64,000 nt of DNA from an uncultured Actinomyces sp. (GCA_900545825.1 URAS01000003.1:1-64000); one strand, 5' to 3'. Positions 24,947 through 35,076 are shown, counted from the stretch's first letter. Notes: generated by a model not told the origin, from the letters alone. Numbers and translations are program-made.

Positions 24947-25291
24947 TCAGTCCAGGCGTTCCGCCGCCGCTTCGGCGATATCCCCCAGCGTCTGTGCGGC
25001 GTCGCACTCGGCATCGGGCAGATGGATCTTGAGGTCGTGTTCGACCTGGGTGACGATCGCGTAGCGACCCAGGTCGTCGAGGTCGAGGTCGTCGATCAGG
25101 CGCATCTGCGCCGCGAGCTCGCCCGCGTCACGTCCACACTCCTCGGCCGTCCGCGCCGCGATGACGTCCCACACGTCGGCTTCGACGGCCGAGGTGCGGG
25201 CATGGTCGTCCCCCGTCTGACGCGGCTCGGCCGCGAGGTCGTCGTCGCTCAGTGCTGCGAGTTTCGCCAGCTGAGAAGGATCAAGTGCCAT
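24947..25291 (-). CDS. acyl-carrier-protein-like, lacking the phosphopantetheine serine
   Basis: The C-terminal 60 residues of this 114-aa protein follow the acyl carrier protein pattern: IDDLDLDDLGRYAIVTQVEH for the ACP block 'DLGxDSLD...ALE', then KIHLPDAE and TLGDIAEAAAERL. The invariant DSL serine is replaced by Asp (D73 in DLDDLG), so it cannot carry 4'-phosphopantetheine. A variable N-terminal extension of about 45 residues precedes it. It lies 3 nt after a DUF3145 gene. In Streptomyces DUF3145 follows the FAS-II cluster fabD-fabH-acpP-fabF. Here the other fab genes are absent, so this looks like a repurposed relict. Function is unknown. Confidence 0.7.
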   Translation of the reverse strand: MALDPSQLAKLAALSDDDLAAEPRQTGDDHARTSAVEADVWDVIAARTAEECGRDAGELAAQMRLIDDLDLDDLGRYAIVTQVEHDLKIHLPDAECDAAQTLGDIAEAAAERLD

Positions 25292-25294
25292 GTA

Positions 25295-25792
25295 CTATCC
25301 CACCTTGTGCAGCCACCGGACCGGTGCGCCGGCGCCAGCGTAACGGAATGTTTCGAGCTCCTCGTCCCATGCGGCCCCGACCGCCAGGTTGAGGATTCGG
25401 TGAATCTCCTCGGGGTCCGACGTCTCGAGGGCGGCGCGCACCCGCTCCTCGGGAATGACGACGTTACCCAACGTGTCGGTCTGGGCGTGGAAGATCCCGA
25501 GGTCGGGCGTGTAGGACCAGCGACCTCCGTCGGTGGTCGCCGTCGCGTCCTCCGTCACCTCGTAGCGCAGGTGCTCCCAGCCGCGCAGCGCGGACGCGAG
25601 GCGCGCACCCGCGCCGACCTGGCCGACCCAGCTGAATTCGGAACGGAAGGTCTCGGCTTGGGCGGGCTGCGGCATCCACTCCATCGAGATGCGCTGATCG
25701 AGCACAGTCTGTGCCGCCCACTCGATATGCGGGCACAGCGCGCGGGGGCACGAGTGCACGAAAAGTACACCGCGGGTGAAATCCCTGCTCAT
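25295..25792 (-). CDS. DUF3145 family protein
   Basis: This 165-aa actinobacterial protein has unknown function. Recognisable family segments are TRGVLFVHSCPRALCPHIEW at the N-terminus, FRSEFSWVGQVGAGARLASA, and the C-terminal AAWDEELETFRYAGAGAPVR. In many actinobacteria it is encoded next to type II fatty acid synthase genes; here its only companion is the serine-less ACP-like gene. ATG 25792 has AGGAG 6 nt upstream. It is the first gene of a two-gene operon ended by a strong terminator. Confidence 0.88.
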   Translation of the reverse strand: MSRDFTRGVLFVHSCPRALCPHIEWAAQTVLDQRISMEWMPQPAQAETFRSEFSWVGQVGAGARLASALRGWEHLRYEVTEDATATTDGGRWSYTPDLGIFHAQTDTLGNVVIPEERVRAALETSDPEEIHRILNLAVGAAWDEELETFRYAGAGAPVRWLHKVG

Positions 25793-25944
25793 CAGTCGCT
25801 CCTATCTGTTGAGGATCGTCTTCCCCTACGTCCTCGGCAGAAGCGGTGCCTAAGCACAACGGTGTACTGCCAGCATACACTCCCCCGGCGCCCTCCCGCG
25901 AGGGGCGTTCGCGCGCCAGAAACGCGGCGGCCAGGCGGGGATTT

Positions 25945-26322
25945 TTAGAGGACCCCGTCGTCGTGGTCGGCGATGGTCTGACGCAGCCACTTGGTGATCT
26001 CGGGGATGAGCTTCTCTTTCGTGTACTCCTCCGCCGCGAACTTCGACCCGTACTCCGCGACCTCGGCGGGTGTGGGCACGTGATCCTTCGCGGCCACGAT
26101 CACCGCGTCGCTGTATCCGCCGGGATAGGTTTCGTCGGGACAGTCGAGCCACTTCACACGCATCTGGAGACCCGCACCCGAGACGTGGAAGTGGTAGCCG
26201 TCGATCGTCGTGTCGAAACTCCACGGCGCGGGCACCGGCTCGCCGACTATCCTAGGCTCGTCCAGTGCCTCGTCCGTGTCTGAAGGCTCGACTCGCGCAG
26301 ATCCTTCATCGTCGATGGCCAT
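25945..26322 (-). CDS. hypothetical protein
   Basis: I do not recognise this 125-aa protein. It has an acidic, low-complexity N-terminus (about residues 1-30), then a compact segment with aromatic and charged residues (WSFDTTIDGYHFHVSGAGL, RVKWLDCPDETYPGG) and a C-terminal helix (EEYTKEKLIPEITKWLRQT). No signal peptide or membrane segment is visible. ATG 26322 lies 18 nt after the def stop, so it is probably the last gene of proS-def-hypothetical. A GC-rich imperfect hairpin about 40-50 nt past the stop may end the unit. Confidence 0.7.
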   Translation of the reverse strand: MAIDDEGSARVEPSDTDEALDEPRIVGEPVPAPWSFDTTIDGYHFHVSGAGLQMRVKWLDCPDETYPGGYSDAVIVAAKDHVPTPAEVAEYGSKFAAEEYTKEKLIPEITKWLRQTIADHDDGVL

Positions 26323-26340
26323 GGCGGGGTGTCCCTTCCG

Positions 26341-26832
26341 CTACAGGCCCTGCTTGCGCAGGTCTTTCATCGCCTGCTTGCGGTACTTCTTGCTCAGGCG
26401 GTCGAGGTAGAGGTGGCCGTCGAGGTGGTCGCACTCGTGCTGGATGCAGCGGCCCATGAGCTCCTCGCCCTCGACGACCTTCTTTTTGCCGTCGAGGTCG
26501 ATGCCCTCGGCGCGGGCGTACCACCCGCGCTCGCACGGGTAGAACAGACCAGGCACGCTGAGGCAGCCCTCGTCGCCGTCCTGGTACTCGTCTTCGCTGA
26601 CCTCGACGAGCGTGGGGTTGAGGATGTAGTCGATCTCGCCGTCGATGTTCCAGGAGAACGCCCGCAGTCCGACGCCGATCTGGTTGGCGGCGAGGCCGGC
26701 ACGCCCGTCGTCGTCCACCGTCTCCAACAGGTCCTCGACCAACTGCTTGATCGTCGCATCAATGTCGGTGATCGGCGCGCACGGGGTGCGCAGAATCGGA
26801 TCACCAATGACACGGATTTCACGGTACGCCAC
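26341..26832 (-). CDS. def: peptide deformylase
   Basis: This metalloenzyme removes the formyl group from initiator formyl-methionine before Map acts. The 163-aa protein has all three motifs: GLAANQIGV (motif 1, with Asn at the variable position), EGCLSVPG (the Cys metal ligand), and QHECDHLDG (HExxH-type His ligands and catalytic Glu). The start is GTG 26832, only 2 nt after the proS stop, indicating cotranscription with proS. Confidence 0.96.
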   Translation of the reverse strand: MAYREIRVIGDPILRTPCAPITDIDATIKQLVEDLLETVDDDGRAGLAANQIGVGLRAFSWNIDGEIDYILNPTLVEVSEDEYQDGDEGCLSVPGLFYPCERGWYARAEGIDLDGKKKVVEGEELMGRCIQHECDHLDGHLYLDRLSKKYRKQAMKDLRKQGL

Positions 26833-26834
26833 GG

Positions 26835-28655
26835 CTACTCCCCCTTCTCGGCTGCGACCAAAGCCCGCTCGACCAGCGTGCTCACGTGCGAGACCACGTC
26901 GTCAACGGGAACCTGCTCGCTGGTTCCGGCGCGGCGATCGCGCACCTCGACGACCCCGTCCTTAAGCCCGCGGCCGATAACGACCGCGTAGGGCATGCCG
27001 AGCAGCTCGGCGTCGGCGAACTTCACGCCCGCCGAGACCTTCTTGCGGTCATCGAAGAGGACGTCGACGTGCACATCCGACAGCTCCTTGGCGATGCGAC
27101 CAGCAACCTCGAGGCCCTCGGCCGACTTGCCCATCGCCGCGACGTAGACGTGGAACGGCGCGATGTTCACCGGCCAGGCGAGGCCGGCGTCATCGTGGTT
27201 GGCCTCGGCCAGCGCCGCGAGGACGCGGGACACGCCGATGCCGTACGAGCCCATGGTGACGACCTGGGCCTTCCCGTTGGCGTCGAGGACCTTGAGGTCG
27301 AGCGCCTTGGCGTACTTGCGGCCCAGCTGGAAGATGTGGCCGATCTCGATGCCGCGCGCCGTCGACAGCGGGCCCGACCCGTCGGGGGCCGGATCGCCGT
27401 CGAGGATCTCGGCGGCCTCGACCGTGCCATCCCAGTGGAAGTCACGGCCCGCGACGAGGTGGTAGACGTGGTGGTCCTGCTTGCCGGCGCCCGCGATCCA
27501 TTCGGTGCCCTCGACGACGCGAGGATCAACGAGGAACCTGGGCGACCCGCTGATCACGCCGTCCTCGTCGACCGTGCGCTCGGGGCGATCGGGCCCTGCG
27601 CAGGCCGGCCCGGTGTAGCCGGGAACGATGAAGGGGTAGGGCTTGAGGTCGTCCTCGGTCGCCATCTCGACCTCGAGACCCAGCGAAGCCTCGAGACGCT
27701 TCATGTCGACCCCGCGGTCGCCCGGGACGCCGAGGACCACGACCTCGCGGCGCCCGTCCGGGTGAATCGCCGCGGCGATAAACGCCTTGAGCGTGTCGGA
27801 CGCCTGCCATTCGCGCCCGTCGTCGCGCGGGTATTCCTGGTTCGAGTACTCGACGAGGCCGTCGATCGTGCCGGCGCCGGGCGTGAACCGGACCTCGGCC
27901 TCCGGGTGCCCCTCGAGCGACTGGGCGGGCGGGACCGGCGTCGTCACGGCCTCGGCGTTCGCCGCGTAGCCGCCCGCGGACTGGACGAACGTGTCCTCGC
28001 CAATCTCGCAGGGGAAGAGAAACTCCTCGCTGCGCGAGCCGCCCATCGGCCCCGACATCGCCTGGCAGATGACGTAGGGCAGGCCCAGGCGGGTGAAGAT
28101 CCGCTGGTAGGCGCCGCGCTGCAGCTCGTAAGAACGGTCGAGGCCAGCGTCGTCGATGTCGAACGAGTAGGCGTCCTTCATGCAGAACTCGCGGCCGCGG
28201 ATGACGCCGGCACGCGGGCGGGCCTCGTCGCGGTACTTCGTCTGGATCTGGTAGAGCATGGTCGGCAGATCCTTGTACGACGAATAGAGATCCTTAACGA
28301 GGAGCGTGAACATCTCCTCGTGCGTGGGCGCCAGCAGATAGTCGTTGCCGCGGCGGTCCTTGAGGCGGAACAGGTTGTCGCCGTATTCCTCCCACCGGTT
28401 TGTCGCCTGGTAGGGCTCGGCGGGCAGCAGGGCCGGGAACTCGACCTCGTCGCAGCCAATCGCGTCCATCTCGTCGCGGACGACGTCCGCCACCTTGTTG
28501 AGGGTCCGCAATCCCAGCGGCATCCACGTGTAGATACCGGGCGCGGCGCGGCGGATGTAGCCGCCGCGGACCAGCAGCTTGTGGCTATCGACCTCGGCGT
28601 CGGCCGGGTCTTCGCGCAGGGTACGAACAAAATACGTCGACATCGTCTTCAACAC
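26835..28655 (-). CDS. proS: prolyl-tRNA synthetase, bacterial type with editing domain
   Basis: This enzyme charges tRNA-Pro. The 606-aa class II synthetase has motif 1/2 sequence (RAAPGIYTWMPLGLRTLNKV; RDEARPRAGVIRGREFCMKD), an inserted YbaK-like deacylase domain (about residues 230-395) and motif 3 (SYGIGVSRVLAALAE). The anticodon domain is at the C-terminus. Two starts are possible: GTG 28655, with a -10-like TACAGT 7 nt upstream and no ribosome site (leaderless), or ATG 28643 (MSTYFVRT). I list the longer. It heads the proS-def unit. Confidence 0.96.
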   Translation of the reverse strand: MLKTMSTYFVRTLREDPADAEVDSHKLLVRGGYIRRAAPGIYTWMPLGLRTLNKVADVVRDEMDAIGCDEVEFPALLPAEPYQATNRWEEYGDNLFRLKDRRGNDYLLAPTHEEMFTLLVKDLYSSYKDLPTMLYQIQTKYRDEARPRAGVIRGREFCMKDAYSFDIDDAGLDRSYELQRGAYQRIFTRLGLPYVICQAMSGPMGGSRSEEFLFPCEIGEDTFVQSAGGYAANAEAVTTPVPPAQSLEGHPEAEVRFTPGAGTIDGLVEYSNQEYPRDDGREWQASDTLKAFIAAAIHPDGRREVVVLGVPGDRGVDMKRLEASLGLEVEMATEDDLKPYPFIVPGYTGPACAGPDRPERTVDEDGVISGSPRFLVDPRVVEGTEWIAGAGKQDHHVYHLVAGRDFHWDGTVEAAEILDGDPAPDGSGPLSTARGIEIGHIFQLGRKYAKALDLKVLDANGKAQVVTMGSYGIGVSRVLAALAEANHDDAGLAWPVNIAPFHVYVAAMGKSAEGLEVAGRIAKELSDVHVDVLFDDRKKVSAGVKFADAELLGMPYAVVIGRGLKDGVVEVRDRRAGTSEQVPVDDVVSHVSTLVERALVAAEKGE

Positions 28656-28662
28656 GATGCCT

Positions 28663-28668
28663 ACTGTA
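28663..28668 (-). promoter_or_regulatory. -10-like element of proS
   Basis: TACAGT ends 7 nt before GTG 28655. The hexamer 17 nt upstream (TGAAAC) is a poor -35. Confidence 0.4.
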
Positions 28669-28711
28669 GTGCACCCGCCGGCGTCGTTTCACACCGGCCC
28701 ACGCCCGCACC

Positions 28712-29884
<1,173 letters not shown>

Positions 29885-29927
29885 GCCCTACAGTATGGAC
29901 CAGATCGGCCGAAAATGCGCACTCCAC

Positions 29928-31232
29928 CTAGCCCAGGCGCACCGGATTGACGATGTCGGCGACGATGAGGATGACCGTCATGATAATGAGGAGGCTCCAG
30001 ACCACCGCGACAAACGGCATCATCCGCGCCGAGTCCGACGGCCCGGGGTCGGGTTTGCCGCGCACGAGGGCCAGACGACGCCTGGCGCCCTCGTAGAACG
30101 CGCCCAGGATATGGCCGCCGTCGAGCGGCAACAACGGGATGACGTTGAAGACGAAAAGCGCCATGTTGAGCGACGCCATGAGCGAGAGGAACGACCCCAC
30201 ACGGTCCCCAGCCGTCACGCGGGTGTTCGGGGTCGACGCGATCTCGCCGGAGATCCGGGCGACGCCGACGACGCTCATCACCGAGGACGTGGGCCGCGGC
30301 TGATGGTGGATGATGTCGCTCACCGTCTGCCACAGCTGCTGCGGCAGACGGACGATGACCCCCGCGGTGCCGACCATCATCTTGCCCTCGTCGGACATGA
30401 CTTCGCCGAGGTCACCGCGGTGGTGGCTCATCTGGGACGTGAACCCGACAAGCGTCTGTCCCTGAACGACCTGCGGGGTGATGGACGCCGTGTGGCGCTG
30501 CCCGTCGCGCACGTACGTCACCCTCGCCTGGTGCTCGCCCGTGTCGGCGATCGCGTGGCGCACCTCGTCCCACGTTGAGACGCTGTGCCCGTTCCAGGCG
30601 ACGATCTGGTCGCCCCGCTCGATCCCCGCCTGTGCCGCCGGCGACTTCGCGTCGCCCGCCTGGCACGACCCCTGGGCCGCGAGGCACGGCTCGACCGAGG
30701 CGATCGTCGTCGTCGGCATCTGGTAACCGATGCCGCACAGCGCGATCGCCAGGAAAATGAACGACAAAATGAGGTTGACGAAAGGCCCGGAGAACATGAC
30801 GATCGCCTTGCGCCACCAGGTCAATTCGTAAAATGGGCGCCCAGGCGCCTCGGTCTCCTCGAGCTGTTCGAGGGCGTCGAGGCGCGCCTGCTGGGCCATC
30901 GTCGGCTTCAAGTCGGCGACCTCGGCCGGACTCATCCGGTCGGCCTCGGCCTGGGTGTACCGGTGCCGGGCCGAATCCTTGTAAACGACCGTGTTGGGGT
31001 TGGCCTTGCGATACATCCCGAGGATCGACACGTAGCCGCCGAGGAGGATGGCCTTGAGCCCGTACTCCGTGCCGTTGACGGTGCGTGACCACAGGGTCGG
31101 GCCGAAGCCCACCATGTAACGGGCGACGATCGCACCGAACTTCTTGGCCGGAACCATGTGGCCGACTTCGTGCAGCGCCACCGACACGACGATGCCGAGG
31201 ATCATCGCGACGATGCCAAGGGCATAGAGCAT
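29928..31232 (-). CDS. rseP: site-2 membrane metalloprotease (RseP / M50 family)
   Basis: This intramembrane zinc protease is of the RIP1/RseP type, which typically cleaves anti-sigma factors or other single-pass substrates. The 434-aa protein has HEVGH in the first transmembrane helix (VSVALHEVGHMVPAKKFG), a central PDZ domain (about residues 180-270, SPAAQAGIERGDQIVAWNG) and the second zinc motif LLPLDGGHILGA near the C-terminus. I chose ATG 31232, which places the HExxH helix at the N-terminus as usual and lies 5 nt after the dxr stop. The purine-rich GAAAGGG in the dxr tail may serve as ribosome site. Substrates are unknown. Confidence 0.93.
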   Translation of the reverse strand: MLYALGIVAMILGIVVSVALHEVGHMVPAKKFGAIVARYMVGFGPTLWSRTVNGTEYGLKAILLGGYVSILGMYRKANPNTVVYKDSARHRYTQAEADRMSPAEVADLKPTMAQQARLDALEQLEETEAPGRPFYELTWWRKAIVMFSGPFVNLILSFIFLAIALCGIGYQMPTTTIASVEPCLAAQGSCQAGDAKSPAAQAGIERGDQIVAWNGHSVSTWDEVRHAIADTGEHQARVTYVRDGQRHTASITPQVVQGQTLVGFTSQMSHHRGDLGEVMSDEGKMMVGTAGVIVRLPQQLWQTVSDIIHHQPRPTSSVMSVVGVARISGEIASTPNTRVTAGDRVGSFLSLMASLNMALFVFNVIPLLPLDGGHILGAFYEGARRRLALVRGKPDPGPSDSARMMPFVAVVWSLLIIMTVILIVADIVNPVRLG

Positions 31233-31237
31233 GGTAG

Positions 31238-32440
31238 TTAGTGACCCTTTCGAGCGATTTCGCTGGCCTTCGCACGCGCCCACTGCTCGGCCGCCTCGAC
31301 GTCCTCGACCGAGGTGGCCGCGGCGCCCGGATAGGCCGTGCACACCTCGCCCAGCGTGTCGACGATGGCCAGATACGGCAGGTCGCCGGCAAGGAAGAGG
31401 TCGACGAGGACTTCGTTGGCGGCGTTGTAGACGGCCGGGTGGGTGGCGGACGCGGCGACGCAGGTGCGCGCGAGCGTCAACGCCGGGAACGTCGTGTGAT
31501 CGACGGGCTCGAAGGTCCACGACTGCGCCTCGTCGAACGAGCAGGGCCGCGCGACCGAGCCCAGCCGCTCGGGCCACGTGAGGCCCAAAGCGATCGGCAG
31601 CTTCATGTCGGGCGGCGAGGCCTGGGCGATCATCGCGCCATCGCGCCAGATGACGGCCGAGTGGACGATCGACTGGGGGTGGACGACCGGGATGATGGCC
31701 TGGGGGTCGACGTCGAACAGCAGCGAGGCCTCGATGAGCTCGAGCCCCTTGTTGACGAGGGTCGACGAGTTAATGGTGACGACCGGCCCCATCGACCACG
31801 TGGGATGCTGAAGCGCCTGCTGGGCCGTCACCGACGCCAGCTGCTCGCGCGTGCACCCCCGGAAGGGCCCGCCCGACGCCGTGAGGATGATCTGTGCCAG
31901 CTCCGAACGCCCCGAGACGACCGGGGCGCACATCCCCTTCTCGTGGACGCCCGACAGGAGGGACTGGGCGATCGCCGAATGCTCCGAATCGACGGGAACG
32001 ACCTGGGCCGGCCGCTGCTGCGCCGCCTTGACGAGGGCACCGCCGGCGACCAGCGATTCCTTGTTCGCCAGCGCCAGCGTGGCCCCCGAGGTGAGGGCGG
32101 CGAGCGTCGCTCGGAGTCCCACTGCCCCCGTGATTCCGTTGAGGACGGTCGCCGAGGGGAACGCGCCGCACACGTCGACGACGCCTGCGGGGCCGGACAG
32201 CACGTCAGTGTCGAGGTCGGCGTCACGGACCGCGTCACGCAGCTGACCGGCCGCGTGCGGATCCGCCACGGCCACCATCTGGGGGCGCCACTGGGCGATC
32301 TGGCGGAGGAAGAGGTCGGCGCTGGAGCCGCCGCACGCGAGCGCTCTCACCCGGAATTCGCCGGGATGGGCGTCGAGGACGTCGAGGGCCTGGGTCCCGA
32401 TCGAGCCGGTGGAGCCGGCGATGACGACGTCGCGCATCAT
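31238..32440 (-). CDS. dxr: 1-deoxy-D-xylulose 5-phosphate reductoisomerase
   Basis: This is the first committed enzyme of the MEP isoprenoid pathway, converting DXP to MEP with NADPH. The 400-aa protein has the Rossmann motif IAGSTGSIGTQALDV, the metal-binding stretch VPVDSEHSAIAQSL, and the substrate-loop segment LTASGGPFRG. ATG 32440 overlaps the upstream DivIVA-repeat gene by ATGA. The frame extending to 32719 is antiphase. It sits in the usual actinobacterial dxr-rseP-ispG order. Confidence 0.96.
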   Translation of the reverse strand: MMRDVVIAGSTGSIGTQALDVLDAHPGEFRVRALACGGSSADLFLRQIAQWRPQMVAVADPHAAGQLRDAVRDADLDTDVLSGPAGVVDVCGAFPSATVLNGITGAVGLRATLAALTSGATLALANKESLVAGGALVKAAQQRPAQVVPVDSEHSAIAQSLLSGVHEKGMCAPVVSGRSELAQIILTASGGPFRGCTREQLASVTAQQALQHPTWSMGPVVTINSSTLVNKGLELIEASLLFDVDPQAIIPVVHPQSIVHSAVIWRDGAMIAQASPPDMKLPIALGLTWPERLGSVARPCSFDEAQSWTFEPVDHTTFPALTLARTCVAASATHPAVYNAANEVLVDLFLAGDLPYLAIVDTLGEVCTAYPGAAATSVEDVEAAEQWARAKASEIARKGH

Positions 32441-32991
32441 TCGACGGCGGTCAGCACTTCGATCGCCCGCGCGAGGAACGCGTCGACGACGCCCTCGTCG
32501 TAGGCGTCCTTGCCGCGCGCCGACGGGAAGGTCTGGTAGCGTACCTCGTCGGCCGTGAGCTCGCCGCCGTCCTCGAAGAACAGGGACAGCCGGTCGAGGA
32601 AGTCGTCGACCGCGGCGGCCTGGTAGCCCCGACCGTTCGCGTGCTTGAAGCGCTCGCCGCGCGGGCGGACAAGCCGGCCATACAGCGTGGTCGCCCGGTC
32701 GGCCACCATGGCGAGCCACTGGTTCTGCCCCTTCGCCGCAACGTTCTCGGCGCGTTCCTGACGGACGAACGCCGTCTCGAGCCGATCGAGGGCGAGGTCG
32801 ACCTCGCTCATAAGGTAGCCGTCACGGACCTGGTGGAACGCCACCCGTCGAACGTCGGAGGCCTTGAGCGGGGCCGCACCCGGCTCGCGTTCGTAAGCCG
32901 CGCGCGCAGAATCAAAAAACTCGTCGACCTCGCTGCGGTCGTAGCCACGCCGAAAACGGCCAACCTTGGCAAAGGTCTTCGTGTCGGTCAT
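32437..32991 (-). CDS. DivIVA-motif repeat protein
   Basis: This 184-aa protein is built from four short DivIVA-like motifs: RRGYDRSEVDEFF (14-26), RDGYLMSEVDLAL (56-68), GRGYQAAAVDDFL (120-132) and KDAYDEGVVDAFL (161-173). Motifs 2 and 4 are preceded by similar linkers (LKASDVRRV and LTADEVRYQ), so the protein is an internal duplication of a two-motif unit. No long coiled coil follows, unlike true DivIVA/Wag31. The ATG overlaps the rlmN stop (ATGA) and has GGAGG upstream. It lies between rlmN and dxr. A role in membrane or polar localisation is suggested only by the motif. Confidence 0.85.
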   Translation of the reverse strand: MTDTKTFAKVGRFRRGYDRSEVDEFFDSARAAYEREPGAAPLKASDVRRVAFHQVRDGYLMSEVDLALDRLETAFVRQERAENVAAKGQNQWLAMVADRATTLYGRLVRPRGERFKHANGRGYQAAAVDDFLDRLSLFFEDGGELTADEVRYQTFPSARGKDAYDEGVVDAFLARAIEVLTAVE

Positions 32992-34175
32992 GAACGAGCC
33001 TCCTCCTTCTGTTTCGACTTGACGGCCGTCGCCAGCTGGCCACACGCCCCATCAATGTCGGACCCGCGCGTGTCGCGGATAGTCGTCGTTATTCCTGCTG
33101 CTACCAACGTATCGACAAATTCCTGCTGAGCCTGGGAAGAACTCGCCGTCCAGATCGACCCCGGAGTCGGATTCAACGGGATCGGGTTGACGTGGGCCCA
33201 TCCCCGGCCACGCGCATTGAGCTTATCGGCCAACAACTGTGCGCGCCACGGATGATCGTTCATGTCCCGAATGAGCGCGTATTCGATCGAGACGCGTCGA
33301 CCGGTCGCCTCGAAATAGGCGCGGGCGGCATCGAGCAGTTCGTCGACCTTCCACCGCGAGTTGATGGGGATAAGGTCGTCGCGCAGCTGGTCGTCGGGCG
33401 CGTGGAGCGACACGGCGAGGCGCAACGGCAGCCCCTCGCGCGCGAGCTTGCCAATCGCCGGGACCAGGCCGACCGTCGACACGGTGACCGAGCGCGCCGA
33501 GATCCCAAACCCCTCGGGGGCAGGCTGCGTCATGCGACGGATCGCCTGCATGACCGCACGGTAGTTCGCCATCGGCTCGCCCATCCCCATGAAGACAATG
33601 TTGCTCAGCCGGGTTGGGCCGCCGGCAAGGTCCCCGGAAGTACACATGACCTGGGCCTCGCGGACCTGCTCGACGATCTCGGCCGCCGACAGGTTGCGGG
33701 TGAGGCCCATCTGGCCCGTCGCGCAGAACGGGCAGGCCATGCCGCAGCCGGCCTCGGACGAGACACACAGCGTCGTCCGGTCGGGATAGCGCATGAGCAC
33801 CGACTCGACCTGGGCGCCATCAAACAGGCGCCACAGCGCCTTGATCGTCTTGCCGCGATCCGCCCGCAGCGTCGTGACGAGGCTGACCAGCGACGGAAGC
33901 ATGGTCGCCAGCTCTGCCCGCTGGGCCTGGCCGATGTCGGTCATCTGGTCGACGTCGGCAAGATAGTGGCCGAAATAGTGCCGAGACAGCTGGTCGGCAC
34001 GGAACGGCTTGACCCCGAGCTCGCGAGCCCACTCTTTGCGCTCGGCAAGGTCCAAGTCGGCGAGATGACGCGGCGGCTTACCGCGGCGTTTCGCCGTGAA
34101 CGAGAGGACGGGCTTCGCGTCGGGGCTGGTTGCGCCCTCGGGCGGCTGATCGGTGGGAAGAACCTGTCTGGCCAT
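32988..34175 (-). CDS. rlmN: 23S rRNA (adenine-2503-C2)-methyltransferase
   Basis: This radical-SAM enzyme methylates A2503 of 23S rRNA and A37 of some tRNAs. The 395-aa protein has the radical-SAM CxxxCxxC cluster motif in GCGMACPFCATGQMG, the following GMGEPMANY block, and the C-terminal Cys of RDTRGSDIDGACGQL. I chose ATG 34175 (MARQV), 2 nt after the cdsA stop and with AGGTGG upstream; GTG 34184 would overlap cdsA. It is part of the rpsB-to-proS gene string. Confidence 0.95.
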   Translation of the reverse strand: MARQVLPTDQPPEGATSPDAKPVLSFTAKRRGKPPRHLADLDLAERKEWARELGVKPFRADQLSRHYFGHYLADVDQMTDIGQAQRAELATMLPSLVSLVTTLRADRGKTIKALWRLFDGAQVESVLMRYPDRTTLCVSSEAGCGMACPFCATGQMGLTRNLSAAEIVEQVREAQVMCTSGDLAGGPTRLSNIVFMGMGEPMANYRAVMQAIRRMTQPAPEGFGISARSVTVSTVGLVPAIGKLAREGLPLRLAVSLHAPDDQLRDDLIPINSRWKVDELLDAARAYFEATGRRVSIEYALIRDMNDHPWRAQLLADKLNARGRGWAHVNPIPLNPTPGSIWTASSSQAQQEFVDTLVAAGITTTIRDTRGSDIDGACGQLATAVKSKQKEEARS

Positions 34176-34177
34176 GC

Positions 34178-35071
34178 CTACCACCTAAGCGCCAGGAGGA
34201 AGACGACGTAGTACAGGGGCATCGTGACAAGGAGGGAATCGAGGCGGTCCATGATGCCGCCGTGACCGGGCAGAAGATTGCTCATGTCCTTGAGGCCGAT
34301 GTCGCGTTTGATCAGCGATTCACCGAGGTCCCCGATCGTCGCAAGCATCGCCGAGACGACGCCCGTGACGATGCCGACCCACCACGCAATCCCCAACAGA
34401 TGCATCCCCACCGCGACGACGGCCGCCGACATCGCGACCGACCCGATGAAGCCCCCCCACGATTTCGCCGGCGACACGCTGGGGGCCAAAGGATGCTTCC
34501 CAAAAAGAACCCCTGTGATGTAGCCGCCGAGATCGTTGCTGATCGTCCCGAGGAGGAAGATGACGACGGGCCAGGGGCCGCCGTGAACATGCATGAGGAC
34601 GGCGAAGCCCGCAAGGAAGGGAACGTACATCGCCGCAAATGACGACACGAGGACGTCGCGCAGCGCCGTCAGTCCCCCGCCGTCCATTATCCGCCAGAAC
34701 GCGCACGCCAGCATCGTGAGGAACAAGGCGACCGTCATCGCCTCGACGCCCACCTGCCAGGCACACACGAGGATGCCGGCCGCGCCGACCCACAGGGGCG
34801 GCAGCGTGAGCGACACGTTCGCGCGACCGAAGGCGCCCGCGAGTTCCCACAGGGCGACGGCCACCGCCACGGCGATGAGCCCAATGAGGAACGGTTGCGG
34901 GAGGAAGATAAACACGCCGACCAGGGTTAACAGGCCGACGCCAATGGCAATCGCCCACGGCAGGTTACGTCCCGCCCGCCCCGTAGCCGGCGGCGGAACG
35001 TGATTCTCGGTGGGCGGCGGGGAAACGAGCTTGCTTGCCCGTTTCCCCAGCCTGCCCGAGTGTGATCCCAC
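34178..35071 (-). CDS. cdsA: phosphatidate cytidylyltransferase
   Basis: This membrane enzyme makes CDP-diacylglycerol from phosphatidate and CTP, the branch point of phospholipid synthesis. The 297-aa protein has a polar N-terminus of about 38 residues, then roughly eight hydrophobic segments. The family signature is intact at about residues 255-280: SLIKRDIGLKDMSNLLPGHG followed by GIMDRLD. The start is GTG 35071, 5 nt after frr. Confidence 0.94.
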   Translation of the reverse strand: MGSHSGRLGKRASKLVSPPPTENHVPPPATGRAGRNLPWAIAIGVGLLTLVGVFIFLPQPFLIGLIAVAVAVALWELAGAFGRANVSLTLPPLWVGAAGILVCAWQVGVEAMTVALFLTMLACAFWRIMDGGGLTALRDVLVSSFAAMYVPFLAGFAVLMHVHGGPWPVVIFLLGTISNDLGGYITGVLFGKHPLAPSVSPAKSWGGFIGSVAMSAAVVAVGMHLLGIAWWVGIVTGVVSAMLATIGDLGESLIKRDIGLKDMSNLLPGHGGIMDRLDSLLVTMPLYYVVFLLALRW

Positions 35072-35076
35072 CAGTG

